Shown one piece after another: positions 1 through 6,851 of a DNA stretch of 10,055 nt. Every line of letters begins with the position of its first letter. Positions within the stretch are counted from its first letter, which is position 1. The notes beneath the pieces are model-generated. The model was not told the DNA's origin and did not search any database. It worked only from the letters and a program-made list of their open reading frames with translations. Both the position numbers and the translations under genes were made by a program. The stretch is from contig JBJMLK010000105.1 in NCBI GenBank assembly GCA_045805345.1, positions 1 to 10,055 of the forward strand. The letters are read 5' to 3'. The DNA is from AC-37 sp045805345 (lineage in GTDB: Bacteria; Actinomycetota; Thermoleophilia; Solirubrobacterales; Thermoleophilaceae).

Positions 1-946
1 CGACGGCTCGGCGGCGATGGTGCGCGAGGAGTTCCCGGCCGTGCAGGTGATCGAGCGCGCCACGAACATCGGCGCGCCGGCCTGGAACGACGGCTTCGCG
101 CTCGCGCGCGGCGACTACGTGCTGATCCTCGACGACGACTGCTACCTGCCGCCCGACGGCCTGCGGCGCGCAGTCGAGGCGGCGGAGGAGCACGCGGCCG
201 ATCTAGTGTCGTTCAGGGTCGTGAGCACGAAGGACCCCGAGTGGGTGTTCAGCGACCGCTACCGCACCGGCCTGTTCTCGTTCTGGGGCTGCGCCTGGCT
301 CGTGCGGCGGACCGTGCTCGAGGAGCTCGGCGGCTACGACCCGGAGATCTTCATGTGGGCCAACGAGCTCGAGTTCACGATCCGCCTCTACGACAGCGGC
401 CACCGCCACCTGCACCTGCCGACGGTCATTGCCCAGCACATGAAGGCGCCCGAGCCCGCGGAGGTCGCGCTCGACATGAACGCGTACCGCGTGAACGCGC
501 GTCACTGGGCGTATGTGGCGGGCAAGCTGCTGCGGGCGCGCGACGCCGCCGGCGCGCTGCTGGCGCTGCTGGCGCGCAGCGTGCGCCACGGGCTGCGCGC
601 GGACGCGCGCGCGTTCACAGCGATGCCGGCGACGATCGCGGGCTTCGCCCACGGCCTGCGGCACCGGCGTGCCGTGCGCGGCACCGAGCTCTCGCGCCTC
701 TATCGCCGGAACTTCGAGACCTTCGTCAGCCCGTGGAGGCTCGGGCGGCCGCCGCGGGAGCTGGCGCGGGCGCTGCCGCGCGAGACGGTCCGGCACCTCA
801 CGCGCGGCGAACGACCACCGAAGGCGAGCGGCTGGCCGGAGCGGTTCTACGACGAGCGGCCCGACCTGTACCCGGGCGCGCCCGCGCTGCTCGACTTCGC
901 CGCGTCCGGCGCCGGAGCTGCGCGACCGAGGCGCGTGCACGGGTAG
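1..946 (+). CDS. Family 2 glycosyltransferase (GT-A fold), 5' end missing
   Basis: The reading frame is already open at base 2, so the gene starts left of the window; 314 residues are visible. The start of a GT2 domain is cut off, since it opens at a DGS motif. A conserved ATNIGAPAWNDGF segment follows. The metal- and nucleotide-sugar-binding acidic motif LDDDC lies at about bases 128-142. The acceptor-side segment GGYDPEIFMWANELEF, the usual 'G-x-D-E-x-F..E-x' region, lies around bases 331-375. A basic C-terminal extension of about 140 residues follows. The family transfers a sugar from an NDP-sugar to a glycan or lipid acceptor at the cytoplasmic membrane face. Donor and acceptor cannot be read from the sequence. 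With glf at the other end of the window, a galactofuranosyl or rhamnosyl step is possible but unproven. Its TAG stop forms part of the predicted -10 of the next gene. Confidence 0.88.
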   Translation, partial: DGSAAMVREEFPAVQVIERATNIGAPAWNDGFALARGDYVLILDDDCYLPPDGLRRAVEAAEEHAADLVSFRVVSTKDPEWVFSDRYRTGLFSFWGCAWLVRRTVLEELGGYDPEIFMWANELEFTIRLYDSGHRHLHLPTVIAQHMKAPEPAEVALDMNAYRVNARHWAYVAGKLLRARDAAGALLALLARSVRHGLRADARAFTAMPATIAGFAHGLRHRRAVRGTELSRLYRRNFETFVSPWRLGRPPRELARALPRETVRHLTRGERPPKASGWPERFYDERPDLYPGAPALLDFAASGAGAARPRRVHG

Positions 947-949
947 ACT
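944..949 (+). promoter_or_regulatory. Putative -10 element of a leaderless promoter (TAGACT)
   Basis: The sequence reads TAGACTcgccgccgATG. The hexamer matches the TAnnnT core of sigma-70/SigA-type promoters, and eight bases separate it from the ATG at 958. Transcription would therefore begin at or next to the start codon. The first three bases are also the stop codon of the upstream glycosyltransferase. No Shine-Dalgarno sequence precedes the ATG. No good -35 is visible; GCGACC at 922-927 is only a loose candidate. Confidence 0.5.
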
Positions 950-957
950 CGCCGCCG

Positions 958-2331
958 ATGTTCGGGTCTTCGATGGCCCGGTGGGGCGCAGCAGCTGGAA
1001 TCACGGCGGCAGTCGGGCTCGTCGCCTGCGGGTCGGCGGGCCACGAGCAGTCCGTCTCGGCGCGCTCTGCCGGCGCGTCCGCGGTGGTGCAGATGGGCGT
1101 GCCCCATCAGGGCGACCTGCTGGTTCGCGGAGGCGTGCCCGCGCGGCTCCGCGCGGCAAGCGCCGGCCGCGTGACCGTCCGCGCCCGGCTGCGGCTCGAC
1201 TCGGGCAGCGAGCTGGCGCTCGGCCCGGCGCAGGAGGTCGCGCTCCCCGCGGATCGCTCGCGCCGCGTGCTGCTCCCGCTCGGGCATCCGGGGCGGCGCG
1301 CGCTCGCCTCGTGCCAACCGGGACACGTGGTGGTCTCAGCCGGCGACAGCCACCAGACCAAGCGCCTGCGGCTCGACCCGCCCGGCTGCGCGACGTTCTT
1401 CAAGCGCGACACGTTCTGGAACCGGCCGATCGCACCGACGACCCCGCTCGACCCGGACTCCGCGGCGGTCACGGAAGAGCTGCTGCGCCAGGTCCAGTAC
1501 GGGATGCGGAGGGGGCCGAAGCCGACGATCAACACCTCCGTGTCGGCACCGCCGGTCTTGACGGTCGGGGCGAACCAGCCGCTGGTCAGGGTGAGGCTCG
1601 ACCGCCCGTCCGGCTACGCGCCGGAGCTGCAGCGCGCGCTGGCCGCAGTGCCGCTGCCGGCGGGCGCGCGACCGGCGCCGGGCACGGACTCCGAGCTGGT
1701 CCTGTGGCAGCCGTCGACGGACACGCTGTGGGAGTTCTGGCTGCTGCGGCGCGCGGCCGACGGCTGGCACGCAAAGTGGGGCGGGCGGATGAGGAACGTC
1801 TCGCGCGGCCCCGGGCTCTTCACCGCGTCGCACGAGGCGTGGGGCGAGAGCGCCAGTGGGTTGCCTCTGCCCGGCGGGATGATCACGCCGCGCGACCTGC
1901 GCAGCGGCTCGATCGACCACGCGCTCGGCCTCGGCATACCGCGAACCCGCGCCGGCTGGTTCTCGCGCCCGGCGAGGCGGACCGACGGCGCAACCAACTG
2001 CCGCCACGCCGTGCCCGAGGGGGCGCGCTTCCGACTCGACCCGACGCTCGACGTGGCTTCGCTCGGGCTCCCCCGTCCGGTCGCCGCCATGGCGCGGGCG
2101 GCGCAGCGGTACGGGATCTTCGTGCGCGACCGGGCCGGCGCCGTGGCGTTCTACGCGCAGAACACCAACTCGCTGGCCGCCGACCCGTACCCGCTCCTGT
2201 TCGAGGGCCAAACGCCGCAGGCGCTCGTCGCGCGCTTCCCGTGGTCGCGGCTCCAGCTCATGCGCATGGACCTCGTGAGGCAGAAGGGGACCTTCCCGAC
2301 CCCGCGCGCGCTCCTGCCCAGCTGCCTCTAG
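958..2331 (+). CDS. Secreted lipoprotein of unknown function, 457 aa
   Basis: The N-terminus has a short basic start, a hydrophobic stretch and a lipobox GLVAC with Cys at residue 24. This predicts export, cleavage before the cysteine and lipid anchoring outside the membrane. Residues from about 30 to 140 look like a beta-rich domain of low complexity. After a conserved-looking motif (CATFFKRDTFWNRPI), the C-terminal 300 residues form a Trp/Gly/Pro-rich domain. It contains WQPSTDTLWEFW, KWGGRM, SGLPLPGGMIT and YGIFVRDRAG. I recognise this general style from hypothetical proteins of soil Actinobacteria but cannot name a family or an activity. The ATG at 958 is chosen for its spacing to the TAGACT hexamer; an in-frame ATG at 973 would give a signal peptide five residues shorter. 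The gene ends tail-to-tail with the HEAT-repeat gene, sharing CTAG. Confidence 0.8.
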   Translation: MFGSSMARWGAAAGITAAVGLVACGSAGHEQSVSARSAGASAVVQMGVPHQGDLLVRGGVPARLRAASAGRVTVRARLRLDSGSELALGPAQEVALPADRSRRVLLPLGHPGRRALASCQPGHVVVSAGDSHQTKRLRLDPPGCATFFKRDTFWNRPIAPTTPLDPDSAAVTEELLRQVQYGMRRGPKPTINTSVSAPPVLTVGANQPLVRVRLDRPSGYAPELQRALAAVPLPAGARPAPGTDSELVLWQPSTDTLWEFWLLRRAADGWHAKWGGRMRNVSRGPGLFTASHEAWGESASGLPLPGGMITPRDLRSGSIDHALGLGIPRTRAGWFSRPARRTDGATNCRHAVPEGARFRLDPTLDVASLGLPRPVAAMARAAQRYGIFVRDRAGAVAFYAQNTNSLAADPYPLLFEGQTPQALVARFPWSRLQLMRMDLVRQKGTFPTPRALLPSCL

Positions 2332-3491
2332 GGCTCGAGCCGCTCCTCGCCCAGCCAGCGTCGCAGCAGCGGACGCGCGCGCTCCGTCAGTGGCGTGCGC
2401 GGCGGGAAGGGCGGCGGCGGCGTCTGGTGCGGCGGTGTCTGGTGCGGCGGCGTCTGAGCGCGGTCGGGCTCGACGTGTCCCATCGCGGTCTCCGCGTCCG
2501 AGCCGTCGACCCCCGCGCCTCCCTCGCCGAGTGCCTTGGCGGTGGCCTCGCCGCCGCCGTCGAGCATCGACGACGCGCGCTCGGCCCCCTCCTCGAGCGC
2601 GGCGCGCACCTGCGCGCTCATCGCGATCGCGACGGCGACGTTGCCGAGCTTGTCGAAGGCGGCGATGGTTTCGGCACGCACGTCGTAGTCGGAGTCGTTC
2701 GACGCGCGCAGCAGCGCGGCCGCGGCGGCGGGGTCTCTGATCTCGCCGAGCGCCCGGGACGCCGCGCTTCGCACCCCGGCGTCCTCGCTCGCGAGCAGCA
2801 AGCGGCAGAGCGGCTCGGTGGCGCGCGAGTCGTGGATGGCGCCGAGGGCCGAGGCCGCCTCGCGCTGCATCGACGGCTCGTCGAGGAGGTCGATCAGGGG
2901 ATCGACGCTGTCCGGGGCCAGGTAGGTGAGCAGCGTGCGCGCCCGAGCGGAGCGGTCGCCGTGGCCCAGGTGCGGGACGAGGTCTTGGACGGTGGAGCGC
3001 GCGGCGCCGGTGCCGCCGGCATCGACGAGGGTCTGCAACACGAAGCGATCGGAATCCTCGAGCTCGGCCGGCCGCTCGAGCATGCGGCGCGCGACGGTGC
3101 TCGGAAGCTCGGGCCGCTCGAAGTCGGCGAGCGCGGCGAGCGCCTCGCCGCGCGTGCCGGCGTGGGGCTCGCCCGTCCAGTTCGTCACGGCCTCGACGAG
3201 CGGCGGCCCGGCCTCGGCGTAGCCGCGGGCGCGGAGGCCGCGGATGGCCGCCGAGCGCACCATGGGCTCGGGGTCGCGGAGCGCGCGGATGAGGCCCCCG
3301 TAGGCAACCGGGCCGCGAATGTCGATAAGGGCCTCGACGACGGCCGTTCGCTGGCCGGCGGCGCGGTCGACGATCCTGCCGTCGTCGTCCCGGACCAGGT
3401 TCTCGTTCAGGAGCAGCCGGGACAGCCGCTCGGCGTCGCCCTTGCGCCTCAGTCTCTCGACCCTCGAGGGCCGGCCACGCAGAAATCTCAC
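2328..3491 (-). CDS. HEAT-repeat protein with proline-rich C-terminal tail
   Basis: From the GTG at 3491 the product has 387 residues. About residues 45-290 form successive two-helix units typical of HEAT/PBS-lyase-type repeats, for example PLIDLLDEPSMQREAASALGAI and PLCRLLLASEDAGVRSAASRALGEI. Such alpha-solenoids are protein-interaction scaffolds; no catalytic motif is visible. Residues from about 300 are low complexity, including three tandem QTPPH/QTPPP units, and end in a basic helix (RARPLLRRWLGEERLEP). There is no signal peptide or membrane segment, so it is probably cytoplasmic. Two starts are possible. ATG at 3503 adds four residues. GTG at 3491 lies seven bases after a good -10 (TATGCT) and is preferred. 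The gene is divergent from the small lipoprotein and could share its regulation. Its partner is unknown. Confidence 0.8.
   Translation of the reverse strand: MRFLRGRPSRVERLRRKGDAERLSRLLLNENLVRDDDGRIVDRAAGQRTAVVEALIDIRGPVAYGGLIRALRDPEPMVRSAAIRGLRARGYAEAGPPLVEAVTNWTGEPHAGTRGEALAALADFERPELPSTVARRMLERPAELEDSDRFVLQTLVDAGGTGAARSTVQDLVPHLGHGDRSARARTLLTYLAPDSVDPLIDLLDEPSMQREAASALGAIHDSRATEPLCRLLLASEDAGVRSAASRALGEIRDPAAAAALLRASNDSDYDVRAETIAAFDKLGNVAVAIAMSAQVRAALEEGAERASSMLDGGGEATAKALGEGGAGVDGSDAETAMGHVEPDRAQTPPHQTPPHQTPPPPFPPRTPLTERARPLLRRWLGEERLEP
2414..2458. repeat. Three tandem 15-bp units inside the HEAT-repeat gene
   Basis: Units at 2414-2428, 2429-2443 and 2444-2458 read gcggcggcgtctggt, gcggcggtgtctggt and gcggcggcgtctgag. 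The unit is a multiple of three, so copy-number change would preserve the frame. On the minus strand it encodes the repeated QTPPH/QTPPP tail. Confidence 0.85.
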
Positions 3492-3498
3492 GCTGCCG

Positions 3499-3504
3499 AG
3501 CATA
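3499..3504 (-). promoter_or_regulatory. Putative leaderless -10 (TATGCT) for the HEAT-repeat gene
   Basis: The minus strand reads TATGCTcggcagcGTG, a TAnnnT hexamer with a seven-base spacer to the GTG at 3491. The alternative ATG at 3503 lies inside this hexamer, so a transcript made from it could not include that ATG. No Shine-Dalgarno sequence is seen before either start. The hexamer overlaps the opposing -10 at 3501-3506. Confidence 0.5.
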
Positions 3505-3506
3505 AT
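3501..3506 (+). promoter_or_regulatory. Putative leaderless -10 (CATAAT) for the small lipoprotein gene
   Basis: The plus strand reads CATAATccgcccATG. The hexamer differs from TATAAT only at its first base, and six bases separate it from the ATG at 3513. There is no Shine-Dalgarno sequence. It shares bases 3501-3504 with the opposing TATGCT hexamer, so RNA polymerase could not occupy both orientations at once. No clear -35 is visible (CGCAGA at a 17-base spacing). Confidence 0.5.
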
Positions 3507-3512
3507 CCGCCC

Positions 3513-4052
3513 ATGCGCCGCCTCGCCGCCGTTCTGCTGCTCGTGCCGCTCCTCGCCGGCTGCGGCTCCGGCGGCGACACAACCACGGTGACTACGACGG
3601 CTCCCGAGCCGCCGGCCGCCGACACGACCCCGGCCACCGGTACCGGCGCGAATGACAGGCCGCCGCCGGCGCGCTCCGAGACGAGCGAGCGGATCGACGT
3701 CGGCGACTCCTTCTTCTTCCAGATGCCGTCGAAGCACATCGGCTGCGCCGTCACGGCCAACCCGACGACGCTCCGCTGCGACACGACGTTCCCGACGCGC
3801 TTCAGCCGCACCGGCCACACATGCGAGGCAGGCGACTACGGCCAGGCCTTCCAGATTTCGGAGAATGGCCGCGCCCGCGCGATCTGCGCCGGCGACACGG
3901 TCCTCTCCGCGCCGGGCGAGCGCACCTTCCCGTACGGCAAGACCTGGCTCCTGGGCCCGTTCATCTGCATGTCGCGCCCTAACGGGCTGACCTGCCGCAG
4001 CTCGGACGGCCACGGATTCGCGCTGTCGCTGCAGGCGCAGAAGCTGTTCTAG
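3513..4052 (+). CDS. Small cysteine-rich lipoprotein (DUF6636-like)
   Basis: The 179-residue product starts with a classical lipoprotein signal (MRRL, a Leu/Val core, lipobox LAGC with Cys17). A Thr/Pro-rich linker follows to about residue 60, then a compact domain of about 115 residues. That domain holds six cysteines in short conserved contexts (IGCAV, LRCDT, HTCEA, AICAG, FICMS, LTCRS), a number that would suit three disulfides in an exported protein. The pattern 'F-x-M-P-S-x-x-I-G-C ... C-x-G-D-T ... Y-G-K ... G-L-T-C ... G-H-G-F' resembles the actinobacterial DUF6636 family. I name that family from memory, and its function is unknown. The ATG at 3513 is set by the signal peptide and the CATAAT hexamer. 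The GT-C gene begins 43 bases downstream on the same strand and may be cotranscribed. Confidence 0.83.
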   Translation: MRRLAAVLLLVPLLAGCGSGGDTTTVTTTAPEPPAADTTPATGTGANDRPPPARSETSERIDVGDSFFFQMPSKHIGCAVTANPTTLRCDTTFPTRFSRTGHTCEAGDYGQAFQISENGRARAICAGDTVLSAPGERTFPYGKTWLLGPFICMSRPNGLTCRSSDGHGFALSLQAQKLF

Positions 4053-4095
4053 AGCGGCAGCGCGCCAAACTCATTCGTCGCGTGTTAACGGCGCG

Positions 4096-5574
4096 ATGGG
4101 CGTGCGCGAGAGGGGCGTGGTCGCCGCGGCGGGGGTCGCCGGCCTGCTGGCGTTCCTGCTCGCCGGCGGCGCGCTGACCGACGACGCGTACATCACGCTC
4201 GCGTACGCGAAGAACCTCGCGCTCCACCTCCACTGGGGCCTGATCCCGCAGGAGACCGCGAACACGGCCACCTCGCCGCTCACCGTCGCGGTCCTCGCGA
4301 CGGCGAGCGAGATCACGCGAATCGGTCACGGGATCCACCCGGTGCGCGCGCTCGGCGTGCTCGTCGTCGTGGCGTGGATGGCCGCTGGGTGGGGCTGGAC
4401 TCGCGTGGTCCGCGCGCTCGAGGTCCCGTGGATCGCGGCGGCGATAGGGGTGGCCGTGACGCTGGCCGATCCCTTCCTGCTCTCGGCCGTGGGGCTGGAG
4501 GTCGTGTTCGTCCCGGCGCTGCTGGTAGTGCTTCTCGCGGTCGCGCTCGAGGGCCGAGCGGTCGCCTTCGGCGTGGTCGCGGGCGCGATGCTGCTCACGC
4601 GGCTCGACCTCCTCGTCTTCGTGATCGTCCTCGGGGTCGGGAGCCCCGGGATCCGGGCCGCCTGGCGGCGCGTGCTCGTCGTCGCGGGCGCGCTCGCGCT
4701 GCCGTGGTTCGCCGCCAGCTGGCTGCTCCTCGGCTCCGCGATCCCCGACACCCTCGTGATCAAGGTCGAGCAGACCGGGCGCTTCGGCTCACTCGACTAC
4801 CTGACGGGACCGATCGACTACCTGAACGGCGTCCCGTGGCTCGTGTCGTGGGCGTTCGCGCCGGCGCTCCTCGGACTGGCGGGCCTGGCCGCGCGGCTCG
4901 CGCCCGGCCGGGATCGCGACCGCGACCGGCGCCTCGCGCCGGTCGTCGCGCTCGGCGTGGCGGGGGTCGTCTACTACGGGGCGTACTGCGTGCTGAGCGT
5001 CCCGCCGTACCACTGGTACTACGTCACCCCGATCGCCGCGCTGTCGACCGCGGCGGTGGTGCTGAGCGCAGATTGGATGCGGGCGGCGACGCGGGGGCCC
5101 CGGCGGTCCGCGGTGGGGGCCGCCCCACTTGCGGTGCTCGCGGTGCTCGCCGTCGTCACGGCCGCCACCGACGTGGCGCACGGCGTGCCCTGGCGCTCGC
5201 CGCCGATCTTCGGGAATGCGGCGATCGCGCGGGACTACGCGCGGGTCGGGATCGCGTTGCGGCCGCTGGTCGGCGACGGGACCGTGGAGGCTCCCGGGGA
5301 GATCGGAACGCTCGCCTACTTCTGCGGATGCGCGATCCTCGACGAGTTCTCCGACCGCGGCCGGGTGGTCGAGCGAGTCAACCGGGACCTCGAGCACGGC
5401 CCCGGCTTCACGCGAGTGGCGCTGAGGCTCAACTACCTCTGGCTCGACCGCGACGAGCGGCCGCGCCGTCCCCGCCTCAAGCTCGTCTACAGCCGCGGGC
5501 CGGGGCCGGGATGGCGGGTCTGGTCTCCCGCGTACGGCCGTGGCCACATCGAGCTGCGGCGCGCGGGCACCTGA
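4096..5574 (+). CDS. Polytopic GT-C type glycosyltransferase
   Basis: The 492-residue product has about nine or ten hydrophobic segments and a soluble C-terminal part from about residue 370. The first periplasmic loop carries the acidic signature TDDAYITLAYAKN (Asp29-Asp30), followed by ETANTATSPLTVAVL. This matches the 'DDAYI-x-x-R-Y-x-x-N ... TSPL' pattern of actinobacterial GT-C enzymes related to arabinofuranosyltransferases such as AftB. Those enzymes use polyprenyl-phosphate sugars outside the membrane, with the loop aspartates in catalysis. Here the usual basic residue after DDAYI is replaced (TLAY). Donor sugar and acceptor are inferred only at the level of envelope glycan. The ATG at 4096 has no Shine-Dalgarno sequence and no clean TAnnnT, so it probably depends on the upstream lipoprotein promoter. 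It converges on era with nine bases between the stops. Confidence 0.8.
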   Translation: MGVRERGVVAAAGVAGLLAFLLAGGALTDDAYITLAYAKNLALHLHWGLIPQETANTATSPLTVAVLATASEITRIGHGIHPVRALGVLVVVAWMAAGWGWTRVVRALEVPWIAAAIGVAVTLADPFLLSAVGLEVVFVPALLVVLLAVALEGRAVAFGVVAGAMLLTRLDLLVFVIVLGVGSPGIRAAWRRVLVVAGALALPWFAASWLLLGSAIPDTLVIKVEQTGRFGSLDYLTGPIDYLNGVPWLVSWAFAPALLGLAGLAARLAPGRDRDRDRRLAPVVALGVAGVVYYGAYCVLSVPPYHWYYVTPIAALSTAAVVLSADWMRAATRGPRRSAVGAAPLAVLAVLAVVTAATDVAHGVPWRSPPIFGNAAIARDYARVGIALRPLVGDGTVEAPGEIGTLAYFCGCAILDEFSDRGRVVERVNRDLEHGPGFTRVALRLNYLWLDRDERPRRPRLKLVYSRGPGPGWRVWSPAYGRGHIELRRAGT

Positions 5575-5583
5575 GGTCGCGGC

Positions 5584-6465
5584 CTACTCGATCCCCAGGC
5601 GGTCGAGCAGCGCGTCGTCGGCGCGCCAGCCGCGCCTGACGCGCACCGACAGGTCCAGGTGCACGCGCGCGTCCGTGAGCGCCTCGATCTCGCGGCGCGC
5701 CGCGGTGCCGATCGCGCGCACCATCTGGCCGCCGGCGCCGATCAGGATGCCCTTCTGCGACTCGGTCTCGGCCCAGATCCGCGCCTCGACGACCACCAGG
5801 CCGTCGTCGCGCGGGGTGACCTCGTCGACCTCGACCTCGACCGCGTGCGGCAGCTCGTCGCGCGTTCGTGCCAGCACCTGCTCGCGGATCAGCTCGGCGA
5901 TCCGGACCGGCAAGGAGAGGTCCGTGCGCTCGTCGGCGGGGTAGAGGAGGGGCCCCTCGGGCACGAGCGCCACCAGCGCCTCGACCAGCTCCCCCACCCC
6001 CGCCCCGGTCCGCGCGCTCACGGGGTACACCTCGCCGTCGAGCTCGAGCGACGCGGCCGCCTCGAGCGCGTCGAGCGTCCGCGCCCGGCTCAGCACGTCG
6101 ATCTTGTTCACCGCGATCGCGACCGACACGCCGGCGCCCGCAATGGCCCGCGCGATGAAGCGGTCCCCCGGCCCCACGCCCTGGTCGCCGGCGAGCACCA
6201 GGAGCGCCGCGTCGGACTCCCCCAGCTCGTGCTCCATGCGCCGCTGCATCCGCTCGGTGAGCGGGTCGCGCGGGCGTTGGACGCCCGGCAGGTCGACCAT
6301 CACGAGCTGCCAGTCGTCGGTGGTCGCCACGCCGCGGATCGCGCGCCGCGTGGTCTGCGGCCGGTTCGAGACGATTGCGACCTTCTCGCCCACGATCCGG
6401 TTCAGCAGCGTCGACTTGCCGACGTTCGGCCGCCCTGCGAGCGAGACGAAGCCGCTGCGGGTCAT
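5584..6465 (-). CDS. era: GTPase Era, 30S ribosome assembly factor
   Basis: The product has 293 residues, normal for Era. The GTPase domain shows all motifs: GRPNVGKS (11-18), the switch I region around PQTTRR, DLPG (58-61), NKID (120-123) and SA (150-151). The C-terminal KH domain includes SQKGILIGAGGQM and ends with the family-typical GWR...LGIE. Era binds the 3' end region of 16S rRNA and promotes 30S maturation; it acts in the cytoplasm at the ribosome. Within the KH GxxG loop (GAGG, 243-246) the lysine common in Gram-positive homologues is alanine. The ATG at 6465 overlaps the ybeY stop as ATGA, so translation is probably coupled and both genes are read from the ybeY promoter. The usual distal neighbour recO is absent; a GT-C gene lies there instead. 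Confidence 0.97.
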   Translation of the reverse strand: MTRSGFVSLAGRPNVGKSTLLNRIVGEKVAIVSNRPQTTRRAIRGVATTDDWQLVMVDLPGVQRPRDPLTERMQRRMEHELGESDAALLVLAGDQGVGPGDRFIARAIAGAGVSVAIAVNKIDVLSRARTLDALEAAASLELDGEVYPVSARTGAGVGELVEALVALVPEGPLLYPADERTDLSLPVRIAELIREQVLARTRDELPHAVEVEVDEVTPRDDGLVVVEARIWAETESQKGILIGAGGQMVRAIGTAARREIEALTDARVHLDLSVRVRRGWRADDALLDRLGIE

Positions 6466-6836
6466 CGCAGGCTCGCCATCACGCGGTCCTGGAGCGCGAG
6501 CATCTCGCCGGTGTCGGCCTCGTGGTCGTAGCCGCACAGGTGAAGCACGCCGTGCACCACCACCTCGACCACGTCGTGCGAGCGCTCGGGGCAGACGAAC
6601 ACGTCGCCGAGCTCCCGCGGCCCGGTGGCTGGTCCGGAGCCGTCGACCGGGAACGAGAGGACGTCGGTCGGCTCGTCGCGGCCGCGGTGCTCGGCGTTCA
6701 GCCGGCGGATCTCGTCCTCGGCGACGAACGCGATCGCGACGTGGCCGTCGTCCACGCCCGCGGCCAGCAGCGCCGCCAGCGCGGCCGTCCGAACGGCGGC
6801 AGGCACCGGCCCGTGGTTCTCGATCTCGACCGCGAT
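6462..6836 (-). CDS. ybeY: Endoribonuclease/rRNA maturation factor YbeY, probable ATC start
   Basis: YbeY is a zinc-dependent protein for 16S rRNA 3'-end processing and ribosome quality control. The metal-binding signature HGVLHLCGYDH is intact (bases 6522-6554), and RRLNAEHRG...PTDVLSFPVD is also typical. The start is the problem. The family's first beta strand is present as IAVEIENHG, but no ATG, GTG, TTG or CTG lies in frame between the upstream stop (6864-6866) and GTG at 6806, which would delete that strand and leave 114 residues. An ATC at 6836 lies exactly at the family-typical N-terminus and eight bases after TAGACT, the same geometry as the lipoprotein gene at 958. I therefore annotate ATC, giving 124 residues. 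An undetected sequence error remains possible. It overlaps era by four bases. Confidence 0.9.
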   Translation of the reverse strand: MAVEIENHGPVPAAVRTAALAALLAAGVDDGHVAIAFVAEDEIRRLNAEHRGRDEPTDVLSFPVDGSGPATGPRELGDVFVCPERSHDVVEVVVHGVLHLCGYDHEADTGEMLALQDRVMASLR

Positions 6837-6844
6837 GTCCGCCG

Positions 6845-6850
6845 AGTCTA
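6845..6850 (-). promoter_or_regulatory. Putative leaderless -10 (TAGACT) for ybeY-era
   Basis: The minus strand reads TAGACTcggcggacATC. The hexamer and the eight-base spacer are the same as in TAGACTcgccgccgATG upstream of the lipoprotein gene at 958. The promoter lies in the 15-base gap between the divergent starts of ybeY and the methyltransferase. If it is active, it separates ybeY-era from phoH transcription. Confidence 0.45.
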
Positions 6851-6851
6851 G

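Noticed and set aside
2332..2341. Palindrome GGCTCGAGCC just after the convergent stops as an intrinsic terminator
   Set aside because: It is only 10 bp with no loop and no T-tract, and lies inside the last codons of the HEAT-repeat gene. No convincing rho-independent terminator was seen anywhere in the window.
3501..3503. ATG at 3503 as the HEAT-repeat gene start
   Set aside because: It lies inside the best minus-strand -10 (TATGCT) and has no Shine-Dalgarno sequence or other promoter upstream. Kept only as an alternative; the difference is four residues.
1336..3582. Very long open frame on the minus strand (and similar antisense frames elsewhere) across real genes
   Set aside because: High GC3 codon use produces long antisense and shifted frames. 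The translations are Arg/Ala/Pro-rich with no motif, while the opposite strand carries recognisable lipoprotein and HEAT sequences.
4083..4095. TGTTAACG before the GT-C gene as a leaderless -10
   Set aside because: No hexamer ending 6-8 bases before the ATG fits TAnnnT. The GT-C gene can be read from the lipoprotein promoter 43 bases beyond that gene's stop.
5724..5740. Era KH-loop GAGG lacking the common lysine as a defective RNA-binding site
   Set aside because: The GxxG framework is intact and the middle residues vary among Era proteins, so this is probably normal lineage variation.
6462..6806. GTG at 6806 as the ybeY start
   Set aside because: It would remove the conserved N-terminal strand IAVEIENHG encoded in frame just upstream and give a protein shorter than the family; ATC at 6836 fits better, although unproven.
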